DNA from: an uncultured Muribaculaceae bacterium
GTDB lineage: Bacteria; Bacteroidota; Bacteroidia; Bacteroidales; Muribaculaceae
NCBI GenBank assembly: GCA_947381945.1
Contig: CANCXM010000020.1
Span: forward strand, 1 to 55,563
Direction of reading: 5' to 3'
Length of the DNA stretch: 55,563 nucleotides
Numbering within the stretch: position 1 is the first letter of the stretch; each line of letters opens with the position of its first letter. Under the pieces are notes generated by a model that saw only the letters and a list, made by a program, of their open reading frames with translations, was not told where the DNA came from and did no database searches. The position numbers and the translations under genes were made by a program. Of this stretch, positions 8,565 to 15,504 are shown piece by piece.

Positions 8565-8758
8565 TTCAAGGAGCTGTATGATAATTCAATATTTCCGTTT
8601 TTTGATACAGAAGTAAAAAAGTGCATAAGAAACAAAAGATATATATTTTTTTGTAAGATTGAGAGTAACCTTAATATCCTTTATTATAAAATTCTTTTGT
8701 CTCTTATGCTCTTTTGTGCTTTTGTATCTCTTTTTTCGAGTTAATACAGTTCCTTGAA
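8565..8758. repeat. Fold-back element, GCATAAG family
   Basis: TTCAAGGAGCTGTAT (8565-8579) and ATACAGTTCCTTGAA (8744-8758) are complementary with one mismatch. Inside them about 36 nt at 8604-8639 pair with about 36 nt at 8691-8726 with roughly five mismatches, including GCATAAG/CTTATGC. The element begins 13 nt after the prolyl oligopeptidase stop, so it may end that transcript. Similar cores occur at 25894-26021 and 46129-46200. Confidence 0.65.
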
Positions 8759-8771
8759 TCTTAGAGCATTA

Positions 8772-10901
8772 TCACTTCGGTTCGATGCCCAGATTTTCAA
8801 ACATGAATGAATACATGTCAGTGTATTCTTCAAGCACTTTGGCGATAGGTTTGCCCGCACCGTGTCCGGCCTTGGAGTCAATGCGGATGAGCTTGGGAGC
8901 ATCGCCTGTATCAGAAGCCTGGAGCGTTGCGGCATATTTGAACGAATGGGCGGGGACCACTCGGTCATCATGGTCGGCAGTGGTCACGAGGATTGCAGGA
9001 TAGGGAGTGCCGTCGTTCTTGATATTGTGGATGGGCGAGTATTCGAAGAGATACTTGGCCATCTCAGGCGAATCGGCGCTCGTACCGTAGTCCGAAGCCC
9101 AGTTCCAGCCTATGGTGAAGAGATGGTAGCGCATCATATCCATCACACCTACGCGGGGAATAGCGACTTTGAAAAGGTCGGGACGGAGATTGACCGTTGC
9201 ACCGACAAGCAGACCGCCGTTGCTGCCACCTTCGATGGTGAGATAGTCGGGAGAAGTCCAGCCCTCCTTGATGAGATACTCGGCCGCACCGATAAAGTCG
9301 TTGAACACGTTGAGTTTGTTCATCTTCGTTCCGGCCTCATGCCATGCCTCGCCATATTCTGAACCGCCACGGAGATTGGCCTGCGCATAGATGACACCGT
9401 TTTCGAGAAGGAACATGCGGTTGGGCGAGAAGCCGGGGGTCAGCGATACGTTGAAACCTCCGTAACCGTAGAGATAAACGGGATTCTTGCCGTTGCGTTC
9501 AAGGCCCTTCTTGTATGTGAGGAACATAGGCACCTTCGTACCGTCGGCCGAGGGATAGAACACCTGCTCGGTCACATATTCGTCAAAGTTCACGTCCTTG
9601 ATTTCAGGCTGGAAGAGCAGACGGCTCTCACCGGTCTTTGCATCGTAGGCATATTGTGCGGCAGGCGATGTGAAAGAGGTGAAAGTGTAGAAAACATCCT
9701 CGGGATGCTTGCGCTCAGTGTAGAGACCGACCGAACCGTAGCCGGGAAGCTTCATGTCGCCCTCCTTCTTACCGTTCATGTCATAGATGGCTACCTGATT
9801 GGCTGCATCCTTCTCGTAGGTGAGATAGAGCTTGTCGCCTGAGAACTGTGCGGATGTGAGCACACCTTCGGCTTCCGGGACGAGTTCTTTCCAATTCTCG
9901 ATTGAAGGATTGGCGAGGTCGGCAACCATAAGGCGGTTTTTGGGAGCACCGTATGAGGTGAGGATATAGATTTTGTTGTCAATGACATCAATGACACCGT
10001 TGCTGTATTCCTGTGTCGGAGCCATTGTCACCCATGCGCCATTTTTGCGGACCTTGAGTTCATTGCCGACACCCTGACCTCCGACGCTGACAAAGAGTAC
10101 AGGCTGCGACTCAGCCACAGCGGCCGAATGGAAATGGAAGGGATGTGCGGGATCGCTGAACGCAACAGTATCATCGGACTGCGGAGTACCTATCTTGTGG
10201 TAATACACAAGGTGGTTCTGGTTAGCGTTGGAGAACTCCTTACCCTCCTCGGGGACAGGATAGGCACTGTAGTAGAAACCATCTCCATCCCACGATGCGC
10301 CTGTGAACTTAGCCCATTTGATGTGGTCAGGAAGCAATTCCTTGGTCTTTGTATCCATCACATAGATTTCAGTCCAGTCACTACCGCTGCGGCTGATGGT
10401 GTAGGCTGTATACTTGCCATCCTTCGACTGGAACACGCCTGTGAGTGCCACAGTACCGTCATCGCTAAGTTTATTGGGGTCGAGGAACACCTCGCGCTCC
10501 TCGCTGTCGAGAGTCGGTTTACGATAAAGGACAGACTGGTTCTTGAGACCGTCATTCTCATAGAAGTAGAACATTCCGTCGTTGTCACGATAGCTCAGAC
10601 CGCGCTTGAGATAGTTGTTAAGGTCGGTCAGACGTGAGTTGATTTTCGAGCGGAAGGGTATCTGAGAGAGATAAGCTTCGGTCACCGCATTCTCAGCCTC
10701 CACCCATTTGAGCGTTTCGGCAGCGGTATCATTTTCGAGCGGACGGTAATTGTCGGGGACAACCATACCGAAAATAGTGTCGACTGTGCCGTCGGACGGT
10801 GCGTCGGGATAGGCAAGCTGCTTATGCTGCGAGCAGCTGCCAAGAGTGCCAAGAGCCATAGTGGTCATGAGCGAATAGGCTAAATTGCGTGAGATTGACA
10901 T
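8772..10901 (-). CDS. Prolyl oligopeptidase family serine peptidase (S9A)
   Basis: A 709-residue S9A peptidase carried as a lipoprotein: the signal ends TLGSC with cysteine 23. Residues from about 40 to 430 form the beta-propeller that gates the active site, and the C-terminal third is the alpha/beta hydrolase. The catalytic serine is in GGSNGG (S560), the aspartate in TTADHDDRV and the histidine in SKAGHGAGK. Length matches typical bacterial prolyl endopeptidases. It should cleave proline-containing oligopeptides in the periplasm or at the outer membrane. A TAATTTTG box lies 34 nt upstream of the start. Confidence 0.93.
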   Translation of the reverse strand: MSISRNLAYSLMTTMALGTLGSCSQHKQLAYPDAPSDGTVDTIFGMVVPDNYRPLENDTAAETLKWVEAENAVTEAYLSQIPFRSKINSRLTDLNNYLKRGLSYRDNDGMFYFYENDGLKNQSVLYRKPTLDSEEREVFLDPNKLSDDGTVALTGVFQSKDGKYTAYTISRSGSDWTEIYVMDTKTKELLPDHIKWAKFTGASWDGDGFYYSAYPVPEEGKEFSNANQNHLVYYHKIGTPQSDDTVAFSDPAHPFHFHSAAVAESQPVLFVSVGGQGVGNELKVRKNGAWVTMAPTQEYSNGVIDVIDNKIYILTSYGAPKNRLMVADLANPSIENWKELVPEAEGVLTSAQFSGDKLYLTYEKDAANQVAIYDMNGKKEGDMKLPGYGSVGLYTERKHPEDVFYTFTSFTSPAAQYAYDAKTGESRLLFQPEIKDVNFDEYVTEQVFYPSADGTKVPMFLTYKKGLERNGKNPVYLYGYGGFNVSLTPGFSPNRMFLLENGVIYAQANLRGGSEYGEAWHEAGTKMNKLNVFNDFIGAAEYLIKEGWTSPDYLTIEGGSNGGLLVGATVNLRPDLFKVAIPRVGVMDMMRYHLFTIGWNWASDYGTSADSPEMAKYLFEYSPIHNIKNDGTPYPAILVTTADHDDRVVPAHSFKYAATLQASDTGDAPKLIRIDSKAGHGAGKPIAKVLEEYTDMYSFMFENLGIEPK

Positions 10902-10934
10902 AAAAGATTATTGAAGAAATGTGACTTATTCCCA

Positions 10935-10942
10935 CAAAATTA
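10935..10942 (-). promoter_or_regulatory. Promoter -7 box TAATTTTG
   Basis: The minus strand reads TAATTTTG, a full match to TAnnTTTG, just upstream of the prolyl oligopeptidase ATG at 10901. The expected leader is about 25 nt. Confidence 0.7.
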
Positions 10943-11058
10943 ATACTTTATTTCCAATCAACTCAGCAATCTTCATTATTTTTAAGAAAATTCCCGGTGG
11001 ACGGTATATTCGCGCCTTCCGCCATCACGATTGATGCACAAACCCTATAAAATGACAA

Positions 11059-11090
11059 AATCGCTCTTCCCCTATTCGGGAAGTGCGATT
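11059..11090 (-). terminator. Terminator of the small-ORF operon
   Basis: AATCGC-T-CTTCCC (11059-11071) pairs with GGGAAG-T-GCGATT (11078-11090) with one T:T mismatch. The minus strand continues TTTTGTCATTTTAT and the plus strand has CCATTTTTCT, so it may work both ways. Confidence 0.65.
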
Positions 11091-11264
11091 CCATTTTTCT
11101 GAATATTATGAGATTTTGTCTGTGGATAGACTGAAAAATCGGGACTGGGATGAACGTCAGAGGCTTTTTCGGCACTATTGCCGTTTTTAGGCCCGTAGTC
11201 ATTGACATTGACGCTCAATGTCCCTTTGTTATCTGTGAAATGATGTCTACATTACCGGATTCTA

Positions 11265-11366
11265 TCAAATCTCGTGATAGTGTTCGCTGTCATTTACACG
11301 ATACATGAGGGCTGCTGATTCGCAATACCACTCGATGGCTTTCTTTACCATTTTTGTTACTTTCAT
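11265..11366 (-). CDS. Small protein, 33 residues (candidate)
   Basis: A 33-residue frame beginning MKVTKMVKKAIEWYCESAAL and ending NDSEHYHEI. It is amphipathic with a basic N-terminal half and an aromatic patch (EWYC). It is third of three tiny frames read from one TAACTTTG promoter at 11731-11738 and ended by a hairpin at 11059-11090. It has protein-like composition and lacks any overlapping longer gene. No family is recognised; the evidence is position, promoter and composition. Confidence 0.5.
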   Translation of the reverse strand: MKVTKMVKKAIEWYCESAALMYRVNDSEHYHEI

Positions 11367-11467
11367 AATGCGTTCATTTTAAAAGTTAAACATACATGGG
11401 AATAATTAAAATTTCCAACTGAAGGCGCCGTGATGGACTTACGCCTTTACAAGTACTTTTCCGTGGC

Positions 11468-11590
11468 TCATTTCATCTCGTCGTAATCACGGAGGCTGCA
11501 GTCGCCTGTTGTGCGGAAGCAGTCACGCTCGCCGAGTGAGCGGAGGATGTGGTGAACATCTGCCTTGAGAACCTTAAACATGTTGGTCAT
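11468..11590 (-). CDS. Small protein, 40 residues (candidate)
   Basis: A 40-residue frame beginning MTNMFKVLKADVHHILRSLG and ending GDCSLRDYDEMK. It is charged and probably helical, with two cysteines in the pattern ERDCFRTTGDCSLRD that could bind metal or form a disulfide. An internal ATG at 11581 is an alternative start. It lies between the 29- and 33-residue frames in the same apparent transcript. No family is recognised. Biased codon choice and the compact hydrophilic sequence make a real gene more likely than chance. Confidence 0.5.
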   Translation of the reverse strand: MTNMFKVLKADVHHILRSLGERDCFRTTGDCSLRDYDEMK

Positions 11591-11617
11591 AGTTGCAGAA
11601 TTTTTAAATTAAACCTA

Positions 11618-11707
11618 TTAAAAACAATCTTTACCTTTGGTGAAGCCTCCGTGGAAGCGGCCCAACTCTATGGTCTCCGGAGTGACTTCCCTTTTGACTT
11701 GCGTCAT
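11618..11707 (-). CDS. Small protein, 29 residues (candidate)
   Basis: A 29-residue frame beginning MTQVKREVTPETIELGRFHG and ending KGKDCF. It is the first frame after a TAACTTTG promoter whose box ends 24 nt upstream of the ATG, the normal spacing for this phylum. The following two tiny frames are on the same strand. It is too short for domain assignment; it could be a leader peptide or an independent small protein. Confidence 0.45.
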   Translation of the reverse strand: MTQVKREVTPETIELGRFHGGFTKGKDCF

Positions 11708-11730
11708 TTAATAAACAATCGAATACGCTG

Positions 11731-11738
11731 CAAAGTTA
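11731..11738 (-). promoter_or_regulatory. Promoter -7 box TAACTTTG
   Basis: A full TAnnTTTG match on the minus strand, placed correctly for the 29-residue frame starting at 11707. No other gene could use it, which is the main support for the tiny-ORF operon. Confidence 0.6.
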
Positions 11739-11813
11739 GAGCTATTTCTTGAATTTATGCTATAAAAATATGTTGTTTAACATAAAATCAGCCCGAAAAG
11801 GCTCTCATTCCGC

Positions 11814-11847
11814 GCTTTTAACAATGTTAATTAAAAGTGTTAAAAGC
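11814..11847. repeat. 10-bp perfect inverted repeat
   Basis: GCTTTTAACA (11814-11823) and TGTTAAAAGC (11838-11847) are perfect complements 53 nt before the -7 box of couplet 2. It could be an operator or a weak AT-rich terminator; the sequence does not decide. Confidence 0.5.
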
Positions 11848-11899
11848 ATTTTATCCCAAGTTTATAAAGCAGATATTTCGCATTTATCCAATTTTTCCT

Positions 11900-11907
11900 T
11901 AGTTTTG
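11900..11907 (+). promoter_or_regulatory. Promoter -7 box TAGTTTTG
   Basis: TAGTTTTG fits TAnnTTTG and lies 36 nt upstream of the ATG at 11943, giving the second ATPase couplet its own promoter. Confidence 0.65.
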
Positions 11908-11942
11908 CACATATAAGAACAACCTGAATCAACCCTTCGCCC

Positions 11943-12947
11943 ATGCTGACAAAAATAAAATTTGAGAACTTCACGGCCTTTACACGCACAGAAATCGGAT
12001 TCTCAAAAGGAATTAATATTCTTATCGGGGAAAACGGCTCCGGCAAGACCCATGTGATGAAAGCTCTCTATTCAGCTTGCTGCGTGATAGATGAGAAGGA
12101 GGATCGCACATTTGACCAAAAACTCACCGCAGTATTCCGACCGAATACAATATCCAGATTAGTCCACAGAGCGCAGGGGCGAAACGTCGGAAAAGTCGAG
12201 GTGTACCGACGTAACGACAATGACACACCTGAGCAGCAGGACCGCATGATCTCATGTAAAATATCTTCCGCAGCCACATCGCTGAAACGCAGATGGAGCG
12301 AGGACAAGCGAAATCCTGCAACATACATCCCCGTCAAGGACATGCTTGCCAACGCACCCGGCTTCCGTTCGCTATACAACCAAAAGCACATCGGATATGA
12401 AGAAATATACGCCGATATAATTGACCGTGCACTGATTCCACCATCCAAAGGGAAACCGACCATGGCTCGTCGAGAACTGTTGAAAATCCTCAGCGATGCA
12501 ATTTCAGGAAGGGTTATTGAGAAAAACGAGACATTTTACCTCAAGAATAGCAGTGGAGAACTGGAATTCCCGCTCCTTGCCGAAGGGTTTAGAAAGCTCG
12601 GCCTCCTATACACTTTAATAATCAACGATTCCCTTACGAGCGGAAGCATCCTGTTCTGGGATGAACCGGAAGCCAACCTGAATCCGAAACTTGCGAAAAA
12701 AGTTGTGGAAGTACTGCTGAAACTTCAGCGCATGGGTGTGCAGATTTTCATAGCAACCCATGATTATGTACTTCTTAAGGAATTCGAGATGGCGGCAGAG
12801 ACCGAGGATAAGATTTCATATCACTCTCTTTGCCTGACCGACAATGGCATCAGCCATGAATCGTCCGACACCCTTGCCGGCCTTTCTTGCAATCCAATCC
12901 GACAAGCCTACGAAGATATTCTTGACAGACAGCTCTCCAATTTCTAA
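11943..12947 (+). CDS. ABC-like AAA ATPase, gene A of couplet 2
   Basis: A 334-residue ATPase of the AAA_15/AAA_21 type. Walker A is GENGSGKT at residues 29-36, the signature region is LLAEGFRKLGLLYTL near 215, Walker B is ILFWDEPEANLNPK near 236-249 and the switch histidine is in FIATHDYVLL near 271. It is clearly not a recent duplicate of the ATPase at 4965: beyond the motifs the two do not match. A stretch rich in arginine and lysine (residues 85-125) separates the ATPase halves. The downstream gene starts 13 nt after its stop. Two-gene ATPase/effector organisation suggests a defence or DNA-transaction role, by inference only. Confidence 0.8.
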   Translation: MLTKIKFENFTAFTRTEIGFSKGINILIGENGSGKTHVMKALYSACCVIDEKEDRTFDQKLTAVFRPNTISRLVHRAQGRNVGKVEVYRRNDNDTPEQQDRMISCKISSAATSLKRRWSEDKRNPATYIPVKDMLANAPGFRSLYNQKHIGYEEIYADIIDRALIPPSKGKPTMARRELLKILSDAISGRVIEKNETFYLKNSSGELEFPLLAEGFRKLGLLYTLIINDSLTSGSILFWDEPEANLNPKLAKKVVEVLLKLQRMGVQIFIATHDYVLLKEFEMAAETEDKISYHSLCLTDNGISHESSDTLAGLSCNPIRQAYEDILDRQLSNF

Positions 12948-12960
12948 ACACCGGTTCCAA

Positions 12961-13479
12961 ATGGAAATTACAACTGACGGCTTTACATTCGATTTTCCTA
13001 AAGCAATCAATGTATTCAAGTTTGACGAAGAGAACAAAGCTCTTTCGACTTTCCATGGGGCTTCCCACGCCATGATGGGCGTCGATATAATGGTGGAACT
13101 GCCTGATCGCTATCTTTTCATTGAAATCAAGAATCCGAAAAACGGTGCGGCGGACTACGCTCCTAAGAAGAAATGCAAGGAATGTGGACACAAGGAAAAT
13201 CCGACAGCCACCCTCGTCTCCAATCTTACACGCAAATGCCGTGACACATGGCTTTACCGTTTCTGTGAAGACAAAGTTGACAAACCATGTCACTTTATAT
13301 GCCTGATTACGCTGGACGACGCAATGCTCTTGCAAATTCTGACATTGCTACGCAACACAACACCTGACAAAATGCCTGCACGATGGAAACACCATTTCAT
13401 CGAATCTGTCTCCGCCGTCAATCCGGCAGCATGGGAACGAAATTTTTCAAAGATTTACGGCACCTGCAAGAAAGCATAA
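12961..13479 (+). CDS. PD-(D/E)XK-like protein, gene B of couplet 2
   Basis: A 172-residue protein starting MEITTDGFTF. The frame is open upstream to an ATG at 12844 but that lies inside the ATPase gene; the ATG at 12961, 13 nt after the ATPase stop, is the sensible start. Residues 36-60 read HAMMGVDIMVELPDRYLFIE followed by IK, giving D42 and E55-x-K57 in the strand-turn-strand of a PD-(D/E)XK nuclease. A CKECG knuckle (C72, C75) with later cysteines C93 and C102 may form a zinc insertion. No named family is recognised. Nuclease function is inferred from the motif and from the partner ATPase. Confidence 0.62.
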   Translation: MEITTDGFTFDFPKAINVFKFDEENKALSTFHGASHAMMGVDIMVELPDRYLFIEIKNPKNGAADYAPKKKCKECGHKENPTATLVSNLTRKCRDTWLYRFCEDKVDKPCHFICLITLDDAMLLQILTLLRNTTPDKMPARWKHHFIESVSAVNPAAWERNFSKIYGTCKKA

Positions 13480-13504
13480 AACCGCACATCATCCTGTAGA
13501 TTGG

Positions 13505-14524
13505 TCACTTCCGTATCTTGGGGAAGCCGGGGGTTGTCCGGATATTGTAGGTGGAGTCGGATGCAGCCATTGTGACGAGGAGAGCCTCTACCCCATCGAC
13601 CTTTGAGAGCATTGCAACAGCACTGTCGGCGGGCATTGCCATGCAGGCTGTCGCGTAGGCATCGGCAAGCATTGCCGATGGAGCTATGACAGTCGCCGAC
13701 AGTAGGTCGGTATGTGCAGGTCGACCGTCAGCCGTGCTTATCGTATGCCAGACGCGTCCGGTTGAAGTCTGTTTGAAATTGCGGTAATTGCCGGAGGTGG
13801 CCACTCCGCAATCCGTCACAGCCATGACAGCCATGCGCGAATGGACGACCGTTGTGTCATTCTCAATCGGCGCATCGACCATTATGTGCCAGTCATCTCC
13901 ACGGGAATTCTTTCCGCCCATTGCTATCTCCCCGCCTATCTCGACCATGAAATCCGAGCAACCGTTGCGCCGGAACATCTCCCCGACAAGGTCACAACCG
14001 TAACCTTTGGTAATAGCAGAGAAGTTGAATTCAGTCTGCGGTGTCTTGCGGATGATACACCCTGCGGAATCAATGAAACATTCGGAAATTCCGACCGTCG
14101 ACATGACACTGTCTATCATCTCCTGCGTCGGTTCCACTCCGGAGTTCCGATAGCCGAAGCCCCAGAGATTGATGAGAGGGGCGACTGTCGGGTCAAAGCG
14201 TCCGGAACTATTAACGTTGACATCCTGCGATGCAAGAAATATACGCTTGAGAAGTGAATCAGCCACCACACACTCTCCACGGTTGATGCGGGAAATCAGC
14301 GAACTGTCGTTGAATGGAGACAGCGACATCTCAACCTGCTTCATGACCGCAATGACTGAATCACGAAGATCGACGGGTGAGTTGTATATTATATTATAGG
14401 TGGTATGCCACACGCTTCCCTGTAAAGAACGGTAGTTCTGACGCTGACCGCACCCGGTCAACAAGCAAAACAACCCTGTAAAAACAAAAAGGACAATGTA
14501 ACGATAAGAGCGAAAAATCCTCAT
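13505..14524 (-). CDS. apbE: FAD:protein FMN transferase
   Basis: A 339-residue ApbE lipoprotein; the start at 14524 places an SPII signal ending LLTGC with cysteine 25. The upstream in-frame extension is AT-rich and runs past the promoters, so it is not used. ApbE attaches FMN to threonine residues of target flavoproteins such as NqrB/C and RnfD/G outside the inner membrane. Visible family blocks are SLSPFNDSSLISRINRGE, FDPTVAPLINLWGFG, NFSAITKGYGCDLVGEMF, MVEIGGEIAMGG and HTISTADGRPA, with the Mg-binding region after it. A TAAATTTG box lies 28 nt upstream. It stands alone rather than next to nqr or rnf genes. Confidence 0.92.
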   Translation of the reverse strand: MRIFRSYRYIVLFVFTGLFCLLTGCGQRQNYRSLQGSVWHTTYNIIYNSPVDLRDSVIAVMKQVEMSLSPFNDSSLISRINRGECVVADSLLKRIFLASQDVNVNSSGRFDPTVAPLINLWGFGYRNSGVEPTQEMIDSVMSTVGISECFIDSAGCIIRKTPQTEFNFSAITKGYGCDLVGEMFRRNGCSDFMVEIGGEIAMGGKNSRGDDWHIMVDAPIENDTTVVHSRMAVMAVTDCGVATSGNYRNFKQTSTGRVWHTISTADGRPAHTDLLSATVIAPSAMLADAYATACMAMPADSAVAMLSKVDGVEALLVTMAASDSTYNIRTTPGFPKIRK

Positions 14525-14551
14525 ATCAGAATATTTTTTATAATTTTTCTC

Positions 14552-14559
14552 CAAATTTA
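14552..14559 (-). promoter_or_regulatory. Promoter -7 box TAAATTTG
   Basis: TAAATTTG on the minus strand fits TAnnTTTG, and a TTTTTG about 20 bases farther upstream fits the -33 element. It serves apbE and lies back to back with the plus-strand box at 14583-14590. Confidence 0.7.
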
Positions 14560-14582
14560 CTGAAAAATTCAAAAATAATAAA

Positions 14583-14590
14583 TATTTTTG
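14583..14590 (+). promoter_or_regulatory. Promoter -7 box TATTTTTG
   Basis: TATTTTTG fits TAnnTTTG on the plus strand, divergent from the apbE promoter. The transcript would start near 14597 and include both candidate starts of the DJ-1 gene. Confidence 0.6.
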
Positions 14591-14699
14591 CCGTACGGAT
14601 ATGTTTATATGGCTGTATAAGTTGCACACGCTTACAGCCATCATACTATTGGAATATTGGAAATACAAACCTAAATACTTATTTTTTATCTTACTTATT

Positions 14700-15386
14700 A
14701 TGAAGAAACATCTGGTACTCCTCTTCCCTATCATGATGGCTGTATGCACCTACTTTCTATGTAGACCAAAAGCTGATGCGCAGTCAAACCAAGCTTCAAA
14801 CGCTACAAATACAGAAACACAAGATATAATTAATATGGAAAAAACTTATGTATTTCTTGCCGATGGTTTCGAGGAAATCGAAGCCCTCGCAACAGTAGAC
14901 CTTCTCCGCCGTGCCGGCATTGAGGTTGAGACCGTATCAATCAACCCGACACTTGCTGTCCGTGGCGCACACAATATCGAAGTCGCAGCCGACATACTCC
15001 TTGAAAATTGTCCGGAGAGTGCGCGCATGTATATCGTCCCCGGAGGAATGCCCGGTGCGAAAAATCTGGCCGAGAATGCCCGAGTGTGCCGTCTGTTGAG
15101 CGCACAGCACAAGGCCGGAGGCAAAATCGCAGCCATCTGCGCAGCTCCGGCTGTTGTCCTCGCTCCTCTTGGCATCATCGACGAATATGAGGCCACCTGC
15201 TATCCCGGCTTCGAAGAAGGCGTGACCGCCGGCGGCGCACACCATAAGAATCAGCGCGTGGTCGTCGACCGCAACGTCATCACCGCCAATGGCCCTTCCT
15301 CGGCTATCCCCTTCGCACTCTCAATCATCGAGGCAATCAAAGGTCAGGATGCCGCTGATAATGTAGCCGAAGGAATCCTCCTTTAA
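14700..15386 (+). CDS. DJ-1/PfpI family protein, possibly exported
   Basis: A DJ-1/PfpI-fold protein. The family domain starts MEKTYVFLADGFEEIEALAT and carries the nucleophile elbow AAICAAPAVV and the acidic residue in FEEIE. From the ATG at 14835 it would be 183 residues, the normal length. From the ATG at 14700 it is 228 residues and gains MKKHLVLLFPIMMAVCTYFL, then a short linker ending ADAQ, a good signal peptide with a cleavage-like site. The promoter is upstream of both starts, so the longer form is possible. DJ-1 relatives act as chaperones, deglycases or peptidases; the activity is not decided here. It ends at a very strong bidirectional terminator. Confidence 0.75.
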   Translation: MKKHLVLLFPIMMAVCTYFLCRPKADAQSNQASNATNTETQDIINMEKTYVFLADGFEEIEALATVDLLRRAGIEVETVSINPTLAVRGAHNIEVAADILLENCPESARMYIVPGGMPGAKNLAENARVCRLLSAQHKAGGKIAAICAAPAVVLAPLGIIDEYEATCYPGFEEGVTAGGAHHKNQRVVVDRNVITANGPSSAIPFALSIIEAIKGQDAADNVAEGILL

Positions 15387-15411
15387 CTACAGACATTTGC
15401 AAACGCATTAA

Positions 15412-15472
15412 AAAATCAACAGACTTATTTTCCGGTCTTACAATGATGACGGAAAATAAGTCTGTTGATTTT
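15412..15472. terminator. Perfect 23-bp bidirectional terminator
   Basis: Bases 15412-15434 and 15450-15472 are perfect reverse complements with a 15-nt loop; flanking ACGCAT/ATGCGT extends the pairing on both sides. A and T runs border the stem in both directions. It separates converging DJ-1 and valS. Confidence 0.9.
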
Positions 15473-15504
15473 CTTATGCGTCTGACTATCTCGATACTCG
15501 CATT

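Noticed and set aside
10963..11208. 81-codon frame on the minus strand
   Set aside because: Runs through the terminator hairpin at 11059-11090, has no promoter placed for it and no protein-like pattern.
11549..11752. 67-codon frame on the plus strand opposite the tiny frames
   Set aside because: No plus-strand promoter fits it, and the minus strand has a complete promoter-to-terminator arrangement in the same space.
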